Below are positions 43,473 through 52,683 of a stretch of DNA of 64,000 bases, one piece after another. Each line of letters opens with the position of its first letter. Position 1 is the stretch's first letter. The DNA is taken from assembly GCA_023395555.1 (NCBI GenBank), contig JAEWYQ010000084.1:62001-126000 (forward strand), given 5' to 3'. This DNA comes from Bacillota bacterium (GTDB lineage Bacteria; Bacillota; Clostridia; Lachnospirales; Lachnospiraceae). The notes below the pieces were generated by a model. The model saw only the letters and a list, made by a program, of their open reading frames with translations. It did not search any database and was not told where the DNA came from. The translations under genes were made by a program, and so were the position numbers.

Positions 43473-44024
43473 TTACTGCTTCGCATCGAACATCCCTGTT
43501 CCCGAAGACGGGGCATCGTATTGGTTGACCATTGCTATATTATAGCTTGCTATATCATAGCATGCTCCCTTTGTGTAAGTATTGTTCCCTGGCGACATCC
43601 TTGTGCTTTGAATAAAATTCATATTGAATTCTATCATTTCTAGGGATTGTTTTATTAATGATGTATTCTGATTATTGATTTCGACTAATCTTTGAATAGT
43701 AGCTTTTAGATTATCATGCAGAACAGAGAGAGCCTTCTGCTCCTTTGGCTGTTTCCCCAGCAGAGCAATTAAATTCCTCAGGGTGAGTTCCTCGGCTTTG
43801 CGGTTAATAACCGTCCGGATATTAACCATAATCTGTTCCCGTTTTCGTTCCAGATTGGCAACCGAAGTGACTGCCTCCTGTTCCTGTGCGGTAATCGCCT
43901 GGAGGGAAGACAGGTCATTCCTTACGATGACCCTGGTCTTCTCTTCCGCAATTGGTATCAATCTCTGATAGACACCGCATTCCTCCTCCAGAACACCAAT
44001 TAATTCATCAATTAAGCTTGCCAC
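43473..44024 (-). CDS. flgN: Flagellar export chaperone FlgN
   Basis: 183 residues, helical, cytoplasmic. Binds FlgK and FlgL before export. Recognised by LIDELIGVLEEECGVYQRLI at the start, IPIAEEKTRVIVRNDLSSLQ, then ITAQEQEAVTSVANLERKRE and a helical stretch ending in FNMNFIQS. It lies between flgM and flgK, the common order, with about 40 bases to the flgM stop. The length is slightly above the family average because of an about 40-residue C-terminal tail. Nothing else unusual. Confidence 0.9.
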   Translation of the reverse strand: MASLIDELIGVLEEECGVYQRLIPIAEEKTRVIVRNDLSSLQAITAQEQEAVTSVANLERKREQIMVNIRTVINRKAEELTLRNLIALLGKQPKEQKALSVLHDNLKATIQRLVEINNQNTSLIKQSLEMIEFNMNFIQSTRMSPGNNTYTKGACYDIASYNIAMVNQYDAPSSGTGMFDAKQ

Positions 44025-44067
44025 CGCTAACCTTCTTTCCTTCGTAACATTTCACCTGACGAATCCG

Positions 44068-44343
44068 TTAAATAGTTTCGAAATATTCATCCACCAGCTT
44101 ATCAGCCAAATCCTGAATGCTTACATGGTAAGTTCCCGATTCCATTCGCTGCTTAATCTCATTCACCCTGCTCTCCCGGACATCGGGGGCATGAGCTACA
44201 ATCTGCTTTGCCGCCTGGTAATCCTTCCCGGCCTTGGAGATCTCCAGCTTATCACTGAAGCCCGCGTTCTTGGACTTTACCGTATTCGCGGCACTGCTGG
44301 CCTGGTATAACTGACTCACCTTATTGAACGCATCAATCCGCAT
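44068..44343 (-). CDS. flgM: Anti-sigma-D factor FlgM
   Basis: 91 residues. Holds SigD/FliA inactive until the hook-basal body is finished, then is removed. The start MRIDAFNKVSQLYQASS and the C-terminal half (VRESRVNEIKQRMESGTYHV, ADKLVDEYFE) match the FlgM family; the latter is the sigma-binding part. I chose the ATG after GGTGATAGGA; the frame is open four codons further up. It is the first gene of the flgM-flgN-flgK-flgK-flgL operon and its promoter (44431-44457) is itself of the sigma-D type, giving the usual feedback loop. Confidence 0.93.
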   Translation of the reverse strand: MRIDAFNKVSQLYQASSAANTVKSKNAGFSDKLEISKAGKDYQAAKQIVAHAPDVRESRVNEIKQRMESGTYHVSIQDLADKLVDEYFETI

Positions 44344-44430
44344 TCCTATCACCACCTGTCTTTTATTCTTACTCCCTGCTCTAACTCCTCTAACTCTCTA
44401 CGTTGCCCGCAACGTACCTTCCTATGATAT

Positions 44431-44457
44431 TTATCGGAAGTTTTACTGTTTTCATTA
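44431..44457 (-). promoter_or_regulatory. Sigma-D promoter of flgM operon
   Basis: Minus-strand TAATGAAA (44457-44450), 11 bases, TCCGATAA (44438-44431). The -10 is almost perfect; the -35 is weaker. The leader to flgM is about 85 bases. Confidence 0.7.
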
Positions 44458-44491
44458 GAGCTTTTTTAAATTTATTACAACTTCCATACGA

Positions 44492-44550
44492 CTAAAAAGA
44501 GCAACCTCATCCCGCTTTCGCTAAAATTCTGCGAAGCAGGACAAGATTGC
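44492..44550 (-). terminator. Terminator after the S41 protease gene
   Basis: A long stem (44501-44521 with 44531-44550, few mismatches) with a 9-base loop and a TCTTTTTAG tail on the minus strand. It separates the cdaR-S41 unit from the flagellar operon. Confidence 0.85.
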
Positions 44551-44579
44551 CCCCGCTAAAGTTTATTTGTTTCCGTAAA

Positions 44580-45833
44580 TTATTTGCTGATCTTCCCCTT
44601 CAGCAGCTCAATTGCTTTCTGAAGCTGATTATCCTTATCCACGGGAATCACGACTTCCTTTTGCATTGCCTCATCCAGTTCAATCTCTACATCCGGAGTA
44701 ATGCCGGTGGTATGAATATTGCGCCCCTTCGGAGTAAAATATTTGGAAATGGTCAGCTTAACCGCCGTGCCGTCCGACAGCGGAATAACCTTCTGCACGA
44801 TTCCCTTACCAAAGCTGGTAGTTCCGACGATGGTAGCCGCCTTATAATCCTGGAGCGTCCCGGCAAAGATCTCGGAGGCACTGGCGCTGTTGCCGTTAAT
44901 CAAAACCGCCATAGGCACTTTAACCTTGATCTCATCCTCTGCAAACTCTTCCTCCCGGTTCTTATACTTATCCTCTGTATAAACCAGAAGCTTCGGCGGC
45001 AGAAGCCGATCCAATATCCGGACAACGGAATCCAGCAATCCTCCCGGATTGTTGCGCACATCCACTACCAGTCCCTTCATTCCTTTGGCTTCCAACGCAT
45101 CCACCGCTTCGTCAAACTGGGTCACCGTAATCTCATCAAATTCCGACATAACAATATAACCGATTTTATCCGGAAGCATCTTATACTCAATGGTAGGCAC
45201 CTCGATCTGTCTTCTGGTAATGGTGAAGTCAATGGGATCCTTCTCCCCTTCCCGTACCACAGTTACCTTGACCTTGGTTCCTTCCTTTCCCTTCATCCTG
45301 CTCACTACCTCAGAGAGATCCTCTCCGGTCACTTCTTCCCCTTCCACCTTGTACAGGATATCTCCCGGCCTCATTCCCGCCTTATAGGCCGGACCGGTGG
45401 TAAAAGGCTTCACGATGGTTATGATTCCGGTTTTGGTATCCTGGCTTACGGTGGCTCCGATACCAAAATAGATTCCGGAAGAGCTCTCCATCAACGCTTT
45501 GTATTCGTCCGCTGTATAATAGGTAGAATAAGGATCCTTCAGACTGGAGATAAAGCCCTTATAAATGCCGTCTGCAAAGGATACCTTATCCACGTTCTCC
45601 AAATAATAATTATCTACCAACAGCTGCAGGAAAGCCAGCTTATCAACAATTTCATTATAATTGGATGCCTTGGCCGCTTCCGTCCCCGTCTCCTGTTCCT
45701 TCGCCTCAGTGGACTCCGGCTGATTAAATTCAGGCATACGATCGGAGAATATCAATGCTGCTCCCAGAACAACCACAAGAAGCAGAGAACTGAGCAGTCC
45801 CGTCAGCATTCCGGCAAGAAAATTCTTCTTCAT
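44580..45833 (-). CDS. S41 C-terminal processing peptidase (CtpA/CtpB-like)
   Basis: 417 residues, membrane-anchored serine protease acting outside the membrane. N-terminal anchor at about 7-30, then PDZ domain (about 115-205) with FGIGATVS, AGMRPGDILYKVEGEEVTG. The catalytic domain has YIVMSEFDE, VVDVRNNPGGLLDSVV, NGNSASASEIFAGTLQDY (catalytic Ser in the SASASE motif, 316-320) and TSFGKGIVQ (Lys 343). All catalytic residues are present. It follows the CdaR-type regulator by 32 bases and ends at a strong terminator. A clear client cannot be named from context; cell-wall or signalling roles are known in the family. Confidence 0.93.
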   Translation of the reverse strand: MKKNFLAGMLTGLLSSLLLVVVLGAALIFSDRMPEFNQPESTEAKEQETGTEAAKASNYNEIVDKLAFLQLLVDNYYLENVDKVSFADGIYKGFISSLKDPYSTYYTADEYKALMESSSGIYFGIGATVSQDTKTGIITIVKPFTTGPAYKAGMRPGDILYKVEGEEVTGEDLSEVVSRMKGKEGTKVKVTVVREGEKDPIDFTITRRQIEVPTIEYKMLPDKIGYIVMSEFDEITVTQFDEAVDALEAKGMKGLVVDVRNNPGGLLDSVVRILDRLLPPKLLVYTEDKYKNREEEFAEDEIKVKVPMAVLINGNSASASEIFAGTLQDYKAATIVGTTSFGKGIVQKVIPLSDGTAVKLTISKYFTPKGRNIHTTGITPDVEIELDEAMQKEVVIPVDKDNQLQKAIELLKGKISK

Positions 45834-45865
45834 TTAATCTTTTCCTCATTTCTGCATCTCATTGC

Positions 45866-46954
45866 TTAATAGTCCAAATTCTCCATATACTTCATATACT
45901 TTACTACCATCAGCGCAATCTTAAAAGTGATGGCATCCTCAAATACCCTAAGATCGAGATTTGTGCTCTTCTGTAATTTATCCAGCCTGTAAACCAGGGT
46001 GTTGCGGTGAATATACAGCTGTCTGGAGGTCTCCGACACGTTCAGGCTGTTCTCAAAGAATTTATTAATGGTGGTAAGGGTCTCATCATCAAAATCATCC
46101 GGTGATTTCCCCTCAAAAATTTCTTTGATGAACATCTTGCACAAGGGCATCGGAAGCTGATAGATCAGACGGCCGATTCCCAGGTTGTTGTATGCTACAA
46201 CATTCCTTCCGCTGTAGAAAATCTTACCGACATCAAGGGCCATCTTCGCTTCTTTATAAGATCTGGAGACATCCTTGATCTCATTCACAATGGTACCAAA
46301 GGATACCTGAACCTTGGCCATGGCCTCCGTGTTCAGCATATCCAGAATAACCTTGGCAGTCTTGGTCAGCTCATCATAGGTCTCATTCGGCTTCACTTCC
46401 TTCACCAGAATGATATTCTTCTCATCCACTGCCGTTATAAAATCCTTGGTCTTGCCGGAGAAGAGGCTGCGAACTGTCTCCAGGGCATTGGAATCCTTCT
46501 CTGTCTTAGTCTCAATCAGGAATACCACCCGCCTGGCTTCCGTATCAATGTGAAGCTTCTTGGCCCGGTTGTAGATATCCACCAGCAGCAGGTTATCCAG
46601 CAGCAGATTCTTGATAAAATTATCCTTATCGTATCTCTCCTTATATGCGATCAGCAGATTCTGTATCTGGAAGGATGCAATCTTTCCAATCATAAATACA
46701 TCCTCGGAATCACCCCTGGCAAGAATTACATACTCCAATTGATGCTCGTCGAAAACTTTAAAAAACTGATATCCCTGAATTGCCTGGCTGTCTGCGGGAG
46801 AAGAGACAAAGGCCAAAACCGCGCTCTCATACTGCTCGGCATTCTCAATGGTCGTTGCAAGAACCTTGCCCTCCGTATCCATGACACAAATATCAATTCG
46901 TGTTATGCCTTTTAACCCGTCAATGGTACTTTGAAGAATCTGATTGGAAATCAT
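45866..46954 (-). CDS. CdaR/PucR-type transcriptional regulator
   Basis: 362 residues. The N-terminal part (about 1-130) matches the sugar-diacid-recognition domain of CdaR (IDICVMDTEGKVLATT, DVFMIGKIASFQIQNLLI). A GGDEF-like middle follows. The C-terminus holds a PucR-type helix-turn-helix: ENSLNVSETSRQLYIHRNTL and VYRLDKLQKSTNLDLR (about 310-345). Such proteins activate uptake and use of sugar acids or related compounds. Here it is the first gene of a unit with the S41 protease and does not lie beside an obvious glycerate/glucarate operon, so its target is unknown. A sigma-A promoter is visible at 47014-47042. Confidence 0.88.
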   Translation of the reverse strand: MISNQILQSTIDGLKGITRIDICVMDTEGKVLATTIENAEQYESAVLAFVSSPADSQAIQGYQFFKVFDEHQLEYVILARGDSEDVFMIGKIASFQIQNLLIAYKERYDKDNFIKNLLLDNLLLVDIYNRAKKLHIDTEARRVVFLIETKTEKDSNALETVRSLFSGKTKDFITAVDEKNIILVKEVKPNETYDELTKTAKVILDMLNTEAMAKVQVSFGTIVNEIKDVSRSYKEAKMALDVGKIFYSGRNVVAYNNLGIGRLIYQLPMPLCKMFIKEIFEGKSPDDFDDETLTTINKFFENSLNVSETSRQLYIHRNTLVYRLDKLQKSTNLDLRVFEDAITFKIALMVVKYMKYMENLDY

Positions 46955-47013
46955 GCTTTCACTCCTTTATATTATATTTCTATTTTTCTTTAAAATTCAT
47001 GTATCTGAAAGTT

Positions 47014-47042
47014 ATTTTAACACTGATTTCGTCATAAGTAAA
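47014..47042 (-). promoter_or_regulatory. Sigma-A promoter of the CdaR-like gene
   Basis: Minus-strand TTTACT (47042-47037), 17-base spacer, TAAAAT (47019-47014), in a 206-base A+T-rich gap after the sugar-binding operon terminator. Leader about 55 bases. Confidence 0.55.
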
Positions 47043-47162
47043 CCAATTTCATAAAAAATACACAAAAACTTTAGTATATTTCTATCAAATATCGAAGCCT
47101 GAATAATAGTTTAATCAATATACTATCTAGGCAGATCAAGAAACCTGCTGAAAGCTCTTGTC

Positions 47163-47200
47163 AAAAGAAGACCCGGAGCATACAACCCCGGGCCTTCTTC
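47163..47200 (-). terminator. Terminator of the glycan uptake operon
   Basis: A 13-bp G+C-rich stem (about 47165-47177 with 47187-47199, minor mismatch) and a TTTTG run on the minus strand, about 50 bases after the stop of the last gene. It marks the end of a run of genes reaching back to the window end. Confidence 0.85.
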
Positions 47201-47248
47201 CTCCTTGCTTTTCAACCGTTTCTGACAGAAGCTTTCCTCTGTAATTTG

Positions 47249-48733
47249 TTATTTAAAGTATGCGTCCAGCGCGTCCTGCACCTGCTGCTTATAGGTCTCC
47301 TGGAATTGCGCCGGAGTGACGGAGCCGTCAATCAAAGTGTTAAAATCATAGGCGAAGCCCAGATTATTCCACAGATCGAATACTTCCCTGCTTCCTACGT
47401 CAAACATAACATCAAAGTTCTCATTCTGAATCGTCTCGTCCTTACCGGTTACCGCATACCACCATACCAGAGTCTCTTCGTCGTCACGGATGGAGGTATC
47501 GCCATCATACCAGTTCCACATATCGTATAATACATTATACACCAGCTCCGGGTCCTCTACGCCGGCAGGAATGATGTAGTATTCGCCTGCGGAGATCTTG
47601 CCTCCGTTGGTCTCCTGGTTGCCGCTGTAGCCCACCGGCCACTGAACGAAGCAGGTATCGAATTCAAGGGTAACACCATTGGAGCCGGTATAGTCATAGT
47701 CCGCATTGTTGGCCAGAATCCAGGCAGCGCCGGGCCAGAAGCCGATATTGCCGTCACGGTACTGGAAGCGCATGGTATCGGAGTCCGTATCCGTCATATC
47801 ATAGGGATAGCATATCTTATAGGTATTATACATATCGTACATCATCTGAAGGACCTCGCCCACAGGTGCGCTTGACAGTCCCTCCGTGGTAGAGCTGGCC
47901 ACATTGGCCCCGTTGCTCATCATCAGCTGCTCAAAGGTCTCATTCTTGAAGCCGCAGTAGCCGTACTGATCCGTATTGCCGTCTCCGTCCGTATCCTTGG
48001 TCAGCACCTTGGCATATTCGATGAACTTATCCCAGGTCCATTCTCCTCTTTCATACAGCTTCCTGGGATCCTCCAGGTTATTATCCTGAAGCATCTGAAG
48101 GTTAAAGGCCAGGGGATAGGTAGCCTCTATGGTGCTGGCTGCCTCCACCCTCTTAAGGAGAGTGGCCTTACCGTCACCCAGATCCAGATATTTCACATTT
48201 TTCTGATCGGTAAAGAGATCCGAATCTGCCGGAAGAACCGTCTTCATATCCGTAGCAAGCCCGTTGAGCGCTGCCGGAATACCAAAGTTTAATTCTACCA
48301 GATAGATGTCGCAGTCCGGTGTTCCAGCCAGAATCGAGGTATTGATGGATTCCTTTACTCCGGCATAGGTCAGATTCTCCCAGTAAAATTCTACATTGTA
48401 TTTCTCTTCTATCTTAGCGACATTCTCGAATTTCAACTGCCCGGCCAGAGCTCCCGAATAGGTGGGGTCATCTTCTACGGCCGTATGGCTGCTGTCGTAA
48501 TACTGCACCCACCAGGTACCGATGCGAATGGTTCTCTTCTCGCCGCTGGGTTTTACATCGCCGGGTTTTACATCGCCCTGCTTCTCATCCCCTGCAGGCT
48601 CGGGAGTGGATTGGACCGGAGCATCCGTTGCGTCCGGCGCCTTATTGGAGGCCGGCTCCGTTTTCTTGCATCCGGCTGCCGTCAATACCAATATCAATAC
48701 AAGTACAATTGACAGAATTTTTCTTAACTTCAT
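47249..48733 (-). CDS. Extracellular sugar-binding lipoprotein of ABC importer
   Basis: 494 residues, family 1-type solute-binding lipoprotein. Start is the ATG behind AAGGAGG; an in-frame upstream extension of about 30 codons has no site. Signal peptide MKLRKILSIVLVLILVLTAAGC with the lipobox Cys, then a Pro/Asp/Lys-rich linker with near repeats (GDVKPGDVKPSGEK). The binding domain shows typical Trp-rich and Asp/Asn-rich patterns (YERGEWTWDKFIEYAKVLTK, DGDGNTDQYGYCG, NIGFWPGAAWILAN). It binds a carbohydrate and delivers it to the permease pair at 50754-52681. It is the last gene of the operon. Confidence 0.9.
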   Translation of the reverse strand: MKLRKILSIVLVLILVLTAAGCKKTEPASNKAPDATDAPVQSTPEPAGDEKQGDVKPGDVKPSGEKRTIRIGTWWVQYYDSSHTAVEDDPTYSGALAGQLKFENVAKIEEKYNVEFYWENLTYAGVKESINTSILAGTPDCDIYLVELNFGIPAALNGLATDMKTVLPADSDLFTDQKNVKYLDLGDGKATLLKRVEAASTIEATYPLAFNLQMLQDNNLEDPRKLYERGEWTWDKFIEYAKVLTKDTDGDGNTDQYGYCGFKNETFEQLMMSNGANVASSTTEGLSSAPVGEVLQMMYDMYNTYKICYPYDMTDTDSDTMRFQYRDGNIGFWPGAAWILANNADYDYTGSNGVTLEFDTCFVQWPVGYSGNQETNGGKISAGEYYIIPAGVEDPELVYNVLYDMWNWYDGDTSIRDDEETLVWWYAVTGKDETIQNENFDVMFDVGSREVFDLWNNLGFAYDFNTLIDGSVTPAQFQETYKQQVQDALDAYFK

Positions 48734-48783
48734 TCCTATTATCCTCCTTATTTTGTAACTGAGCCTCATGCACCCAACACACA

Positions 48784-50703
48784 TTATTCCGCGGGATAGC
48801 CGATGGTTGCCCGGTAAACTTCCCATGGAGCATCGCTTTCACACTGAAGCTTGCTCAGATAGGTAACGAAATCCTCGGTATTGCAGTATTTTACCAGCTG
48901 CTCATAGGTGATCTGTGCTCTGGAACCATTATCCGCCGCAGCTCCGCCGTCCGCCACACGCTGCCAGCCAAAGGGTGCTCCATCCACGCCTGAGATAGCC
49001 ACCAGCCACAGCATGCCGTCGGAAGCATAGTCAACGGTAATCACGCAGCCCGGCTGGATCAATGCCGGATCCAGGGTTCCGCCGTCCGCAAGAGTCTGTA
49101 CTCCGGTGCCCTGGGACCAGGCATCTCCCTTATCGCCTGCCAGGCCCTCGATCTTCACTTCCTTATTCACCGGTACAAGGCCGGAGGGATATCCGATGGA
49201 TACACTGAGTGCCTGCCAGGGCATATCACTCTCCACCTGAAGCTTGCTCAGATAGGTTACAAAATCATCGGTATTGCAATACTTCACCAGCTGGTCATAG
49301 GTAATCTGACAGGTATCCCCGTCAATGGCCGATGCTCCGCCGTCTGCAACACGCTGCCAGCTAAAAGGCGCTCCATCCACGCCTGAGATGGCTACCAGCC
49401 ATACATTGCCTTCGGATACATAATCAATATTGATGACACAGCCCGGCTGGATCAATGCCGGATCAAAGGGTCCGCCATCCGCTATGGTCTGTACTCCGGT
49501 GCCCTGGGACCAGGCATCGCCGCTGTCGCCGGACCAGATCTCCACCTTATTCTTCAGCTCTACAATACCGGATCTCTGGCCGATGGTTACGCTGGCTACG
49601 CTCCAGTCCATATCGCTTTCGCACTGGAGCTGGCTTAAGTAGGTTACAAAATCATCGGTATTGCAGTATTGCTTTAACTGATCGTAGGTAATCTGGGCAA
49701 TGGTGCCGCTGGGATTCTTAATGGAAGCCCCGCCGTCCGCCACGCGCTGCCAGCCGAAAGGCGCTCCGTCTACCCAGGAGGATGCTACCAACCACATATC
49801 GCCCTCGGACTGATAATAGATGGTAATGACAGAATCCTCGGTAATCAGAGCCGGGTCGAAGGTTCCTCCATTGGCCACGGTCTGTACGCCGGTACCCTGG
49901 GACCAGGCTGCACCGCTGTCCCCGCTCCAAATCTCCACTTCGTTCTTCACCGGGATCAGATTGGCTCGGTCAACCTCCGAGAAACCTGCCGGTTCATCAA
50001 ATACTACGGAGCTGTCTGCAGCAACCGTATTGCCGTCCTTATCCAGAAGACGGATATTATCGATATAAAAATTCGCACTCTTTGCTCCTGCCGCAACGCC
50101 GTTATCCGTTTCCAGAGACAGAATAATTAAGTTCTGGAAGCCTGCTGCAAAGCTCTCCCCCTCCTGCAGTACAGCCTTAACGGTGTTGGGATTCTTCTTC
50201 TCCATATAAACAGACCAGTCACCCTTAGATTCATGCCGGTCTTCACCAACAAATGCGGTGACCTTGCCGGAGCAGGCATAGAATTTGCCGTCAGGGTTCT
50301 CAATTGCCAGATCCATGGTAATGCTTCTTACGGAAGCAATCCTGTCTCCTGCAAGACTGGATATGTCAATGGCCACATAAGGAACTCTCCCATTCATATT
50401 TGTTACCTTTAATGCCTTGCTTCCATTGTAATCAGCAATGGCCAGCTCGGAAGCATCCGCATTGGCCGGCTTGGTGTATACCATCACAAAGCCGAATTGT
50501 CCGTCCTCAAAATCAACACTCACCGGTGCGGGCTCCGCGGCGTCCTGCACCGGCTCCTTTGTCGGAACAGGGGTTGCTGTCGCCTGTTCCTGCGGCGGAT
50601 TCTGGCTGACTGCTTCCTGCGGTTCTTCGGATTTCTTACATCCGGCCAGACATACCGCCAGTATAACACTTAGAAATAACGCCCATATTTTTTTTGTTTT
50701 CAA
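48784..50703 (-). CDS. Lipoprotein with three tandem repeats, probable carbohydrate binding
   Basis: 639 residues. Lipoprotein signal MKTKKIWALFLSVILAVCLAGC, then a Glu/Pro/Thr-rich linker. Residues about 60-240 form a beta-sandwich-like domain (VDFEDGQFGFVMVY, ASVRSITMDLAIENPDG, NFYIDNIRLLDKDG) resembling CBM-type jelly rolls. The rest is three repeats of about 130 residues, each with a core like SGDSGDAWSQGTGVQT, GGTFDPALI, WLVAISGVDGAPFGWQRVAD and YCNTDDFVTYLSKLQCES. It lies between a permease gene and the sugar-binding lipoprotein. It likely holds polysaccharide at the cell surface for the importer. The repeat family is not one I can name. Confidence 0.8.
   Translation of the reverse strand: MKTKKIWALFLSVILAVCLAGCKKSEEPQEAVSQNPPQEQATATPVPTKEPVQDAAEPAPVSVDFEDGQFGFVMVYTKPANADASELAIADYNGSKALKVTNMNGRVPYVAIDISSLAGDRIASVRSITMDLAIENPDGKFYACSGKVTAFVGEDRHESKGDWSVYMEKKNPNTVKAVLQEGESFAAGFQNLIILSLETDNGVAAGAKSANFYIDNIRLLDKDGNTVAADSSVVFDEPAGFSEVDRANLIPVKNEVEIWSGDSGAAWSQGTGVQTVANGGTFDPALITEDSVITIYYQSEGDMWLVASSWVDGAPFGWQRVADGGASIKNPSGTIAQITYDQLKQYCNTDDFVTYLSQLQCESDMDWSVASVTIGQRSGIVELKNKVEIWSGDSGDAWSQGTGVQTIADGGPFDPALIQPGCVINIDYVSEGNVWLVAISGVDGAPFSWQRVADGGASAIDGDTCQITYDQLVKYCNTDDFVTYLSKLQVESDMPWQALSVSIGYPSGLVPVNKEVKIEGLAGDKGDAWSQGTGVQTLADGGTLDPALIQPGCVITVDYASDGMLWLVAISGVDGAPFGWQRVADGGAAADNGSRAQITYEQLVKYCNTEDFVTYLSKLQCESDAPWEVYRATIGYPAE
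48790..49960 (-). repeat. Three tandem coding repeats of about 390 bases
   Basis: The near-identical segment GTGCCCTGGGACCAGGC on the plus strand recurs near 49107, 49499 and 49890, so the unit is about 390 bases (130 residues). The third unit (lowest coordinates) has a slightly different start, with GLAGDKGDAW in place of IWSGDSGDAW. Confidence 0.85.
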
Positions 50704-50753
50704 CTCTTTACTCCTCCTTCTTTTTTTGGCTTTTGAGCAGAGCGCTTCCGTGA

Positions 50754-51755
50754 TCAGCCCACGATACCGCTTCTCTCCACTCCCTCTATAAAGTACTTCT
50801 GAAGAACGACATAGATAATAATCATCGGAAGCATCACCAGCATGATGCCTGCATCCAGATACAGATTCTGAATTCTTGAGTCCAGAATTTTATCCAGATT
50901 GGCTATGGTTGATTGCAGGGTGGCTATCTTTTTACTGATTACTATGTTCTCGCTAATCAGAAATAACTTCGAAAAAAAAGTATCATTATACTGCCATACC
51001 ATGGAGAATACAGCCACAGTAATGACAGACGGTATCGCATTTACCAGCATGATCCGGAAATACGTATACCAGGTTCCCGCACCGTCCACCAGTGCGGCTT
51101 CTTCTATTTCCCTTGGCAGCCCCCGGAAGAACTGGTTGAAGATATAGATGTACAGTCCCGAACGGACTCCGCAGCCAAGGAGCGTCATAATATACATGGG
51201 TATCGGAGTGGACATCAGTACCAATGGCTTGCCGATGAACAGCGTCGCCAGCCCCAGGGGATCAAAATTCTTAAAGGTCATATACAGCGGGAGCATGATG
51301 GTATGGCTGGGAATTACAATCATCACCACCACGCATCCGAACAGGAGCTTCTTAAAGGGAAATTCAAATCTTGCGAAGCCGTATCCCACCATGGAGGTGA
51401 TAAATACCTGGAGCAGCATCAGGGAGCAGGAATATAGCAGATCCCTTCCCATGGTAGGCAGATACGCCATACGTTCCCAGGCAAGCTTGTATTTCTCCAT
51501 CGTCGGAGCCTGGGGAATCATATACACCATGGGATTATAGGCATCCCCATCCGACATGAAGGAGCTGACCAGCATCCCCAGCACCGGAGCCAGAATCACA
51601 TAACAGATGCCCAGAATCACCACAAAGCTGAAGATACGGATCACCTGATTCTTAAAGCCGCTGGCTATTCCCTTCCGGTTATTGATGAACCTCGGGTCGG
51701 AGATCAGATTGTTCCACCTTTTAGCAATGTCTTTTTCTTGTCTTGCAGTTTCCAT
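50754..51755 (-). CDS. Carbohydrate ABC transporter permease (MalG-type)
   Basis: 333 residues, six membrane segments predicted (first near 35-58). The EAA loop that meets the ATPase is EEAALVDGAGTWYTYFRIML at about 215-235. N-terminal about 30 residues are cytoplasmic. It is the second half of a permease pair; the MalF-type partner ends 14 bases upstream. As in many Firmicutes the ATPase (MsmX-type) is not in the operon. The long first extracytoplasmic loop (FMSDGDAYNPMVYMIPQAPT) is somewhat larger than in plain MalG. Confidence 0.92.
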   Translation of the reverse strand: METARQEKDIAKRWNNLISDPRFINNRKGIASGFKNQVIRIFSFVVILGICYVILAPVLGMLVSSFMSDGDAYNPMVYMIPQAPTMEKYKLAWERMAYLPTMGRDLLYSCSLMLLQVFITSMVGYGFARFEFPFKKLLFGCVVVMIVIPSHTIMLPLYMTFKNFDPLGLATLFIGKPLVLMSTPIPMYIMTLLGCGVRSGLYIYIFNQFFRGLPREIEEAALVDGAGTWYTYFRIMLVNAIPSVITVAVFSMVWQYNDTFFSKLFLISENIVISKKIATLQSTIANLDKILDSRIQNLYLDAGIMLVMLPMIIIYVVLQKYFIEGVERSGIVG

Positions 51756-51769
51756 ATCCTTCTCCTCTC

Positions 51770-52681
51770 CTAGTTATAGTAAAATGTTCTCTTCTGTATA
51801 AATCCGCAGATCAGCACCAGAATGGCACAGGTGATCACAGTGCTCACCAGACTGAAGGCAGTGCTGAGTCCGTAATTAAAAGCGGTAAACGCAGTATCAT
51901 AGGCAAGATCCACAACCTCGCTGTCCGCAAAGCTGTCCACTATGGTATAGACCACATTGGTTATAATATGGGGCATCACCATAGGAAAGGTCACCTTCCA
52001 GAAGGTCTCGTAGGCGGTGGCGCCTTCAATCTTCGCTACCTCATACATGGAGCCCGAGATGGATTGCAGGGCCGCAAGGAAGATGATGATCTGTACCCCG
52101 GAGGAGGTAATAATATCGCTGATTCTGGAAACCGCCGTGATAATGTAATCCAGAATGACATCCGGCATCGCCAGGTTCCGGAACATATCAATGTAATAAC
52201 CCACATTCACCGTCGTACCGGAGCTTGCTGCCATCTCGGAACTTCCTGCCGAAATGCCTCCCGCCATCATCTGCATACTCAGCTCCAAGGCTTCCGATAT
52301 TGCGGCGCTGTTGAGAATAACCGGCAGGAAGAAAATCGCACGCACCAGGGTTCTTCCTTTGAACTCCCGGTTCAGCAGGAGTGCCATAAACAGGCTGAAG
52401 AAAATAATCAGCGGAACATCCAGCAGCATGTCGCCCACGGAGGTGGTCAGCACCTGTTTAAAGCTGCCGTGCTCCCGGAAGGCATAGATAAAATTGTCAA
52501 TGCCGATGAACTTCAGGTTATAGCCCCCAACCGCCCCAACGGTTAATTCGGAAAAGGAGAATTGAACCGTCATGATCAGGCTTCTTACATAAAAAACAAT
52601 AAATCCGATGAGCCAGGGCAGAATGAACAGATATCCGCTGACCATCCGCTTTTGGAGAAGAGTCAACCTTTTTTTCTTCAT
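51770..52681 (-). CDS. Sugar ABC transporter permease (MalF-type)
   Basis: 303 residues, six membrane segments (first near 14-36). EAA loop: YEVAKIEGATAYETFWKVTF at about 205-225. Forms the transmembrane heterodimer with the following gene, importing oligosaccharide released by the extracellular glycosidase. Start is the ATG near a weak ribosome site, 2 bases after the stop of the DUF5696-like gene, suggesting coupling. The loop between segments 3 and 4 (MAASSGTTVNVGYYIDMFRN) is unusually Ser/Gly-rich. Confidence 0.92.
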   Translation of the reverse strand: MKKKRLTLLQKRMVSGYLFILPWLIGFIVFYVRSLIMTVQFSFSELTVGAVGGYNLKFIGIDNFIYAFREHGSFKQVLTTSVGDMLLDVPLIIFFSLFMALLLNREFKGRTLVRAIFFLPVILNSAAISEALELSMQMMAGGISAGSSEMAASSGTTVNVGYYIDMFRNLAMPDVILDYIITAVSRISDIITSSGVQIIIFLAALQSISGSMYEVAKIEGATAYETFWKVTFPMVMPHIITNVVYTIVDSFADSEVVDLAYDTAFTAFNYGLSTAFSLVSTVITCAILVLICGFIQKRTFYYN

Positions 52682-52683
52682 GA

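Noticed and set aside
44547..45869. 440-codon plus-strand ORF
   Set aside because: Exact mirror of the S41 protease gene, which has full catalytic motifs. The plus-strand translation is His/Arg/Leu-rich low-complexity with no domain and no ribosome site.
51743..52546. 267-codon plus-strand ORF
   Set aside because: Antisense to the MalF-type permease; a His/Gln/Asn-rich shadow of membrane-segment codons.
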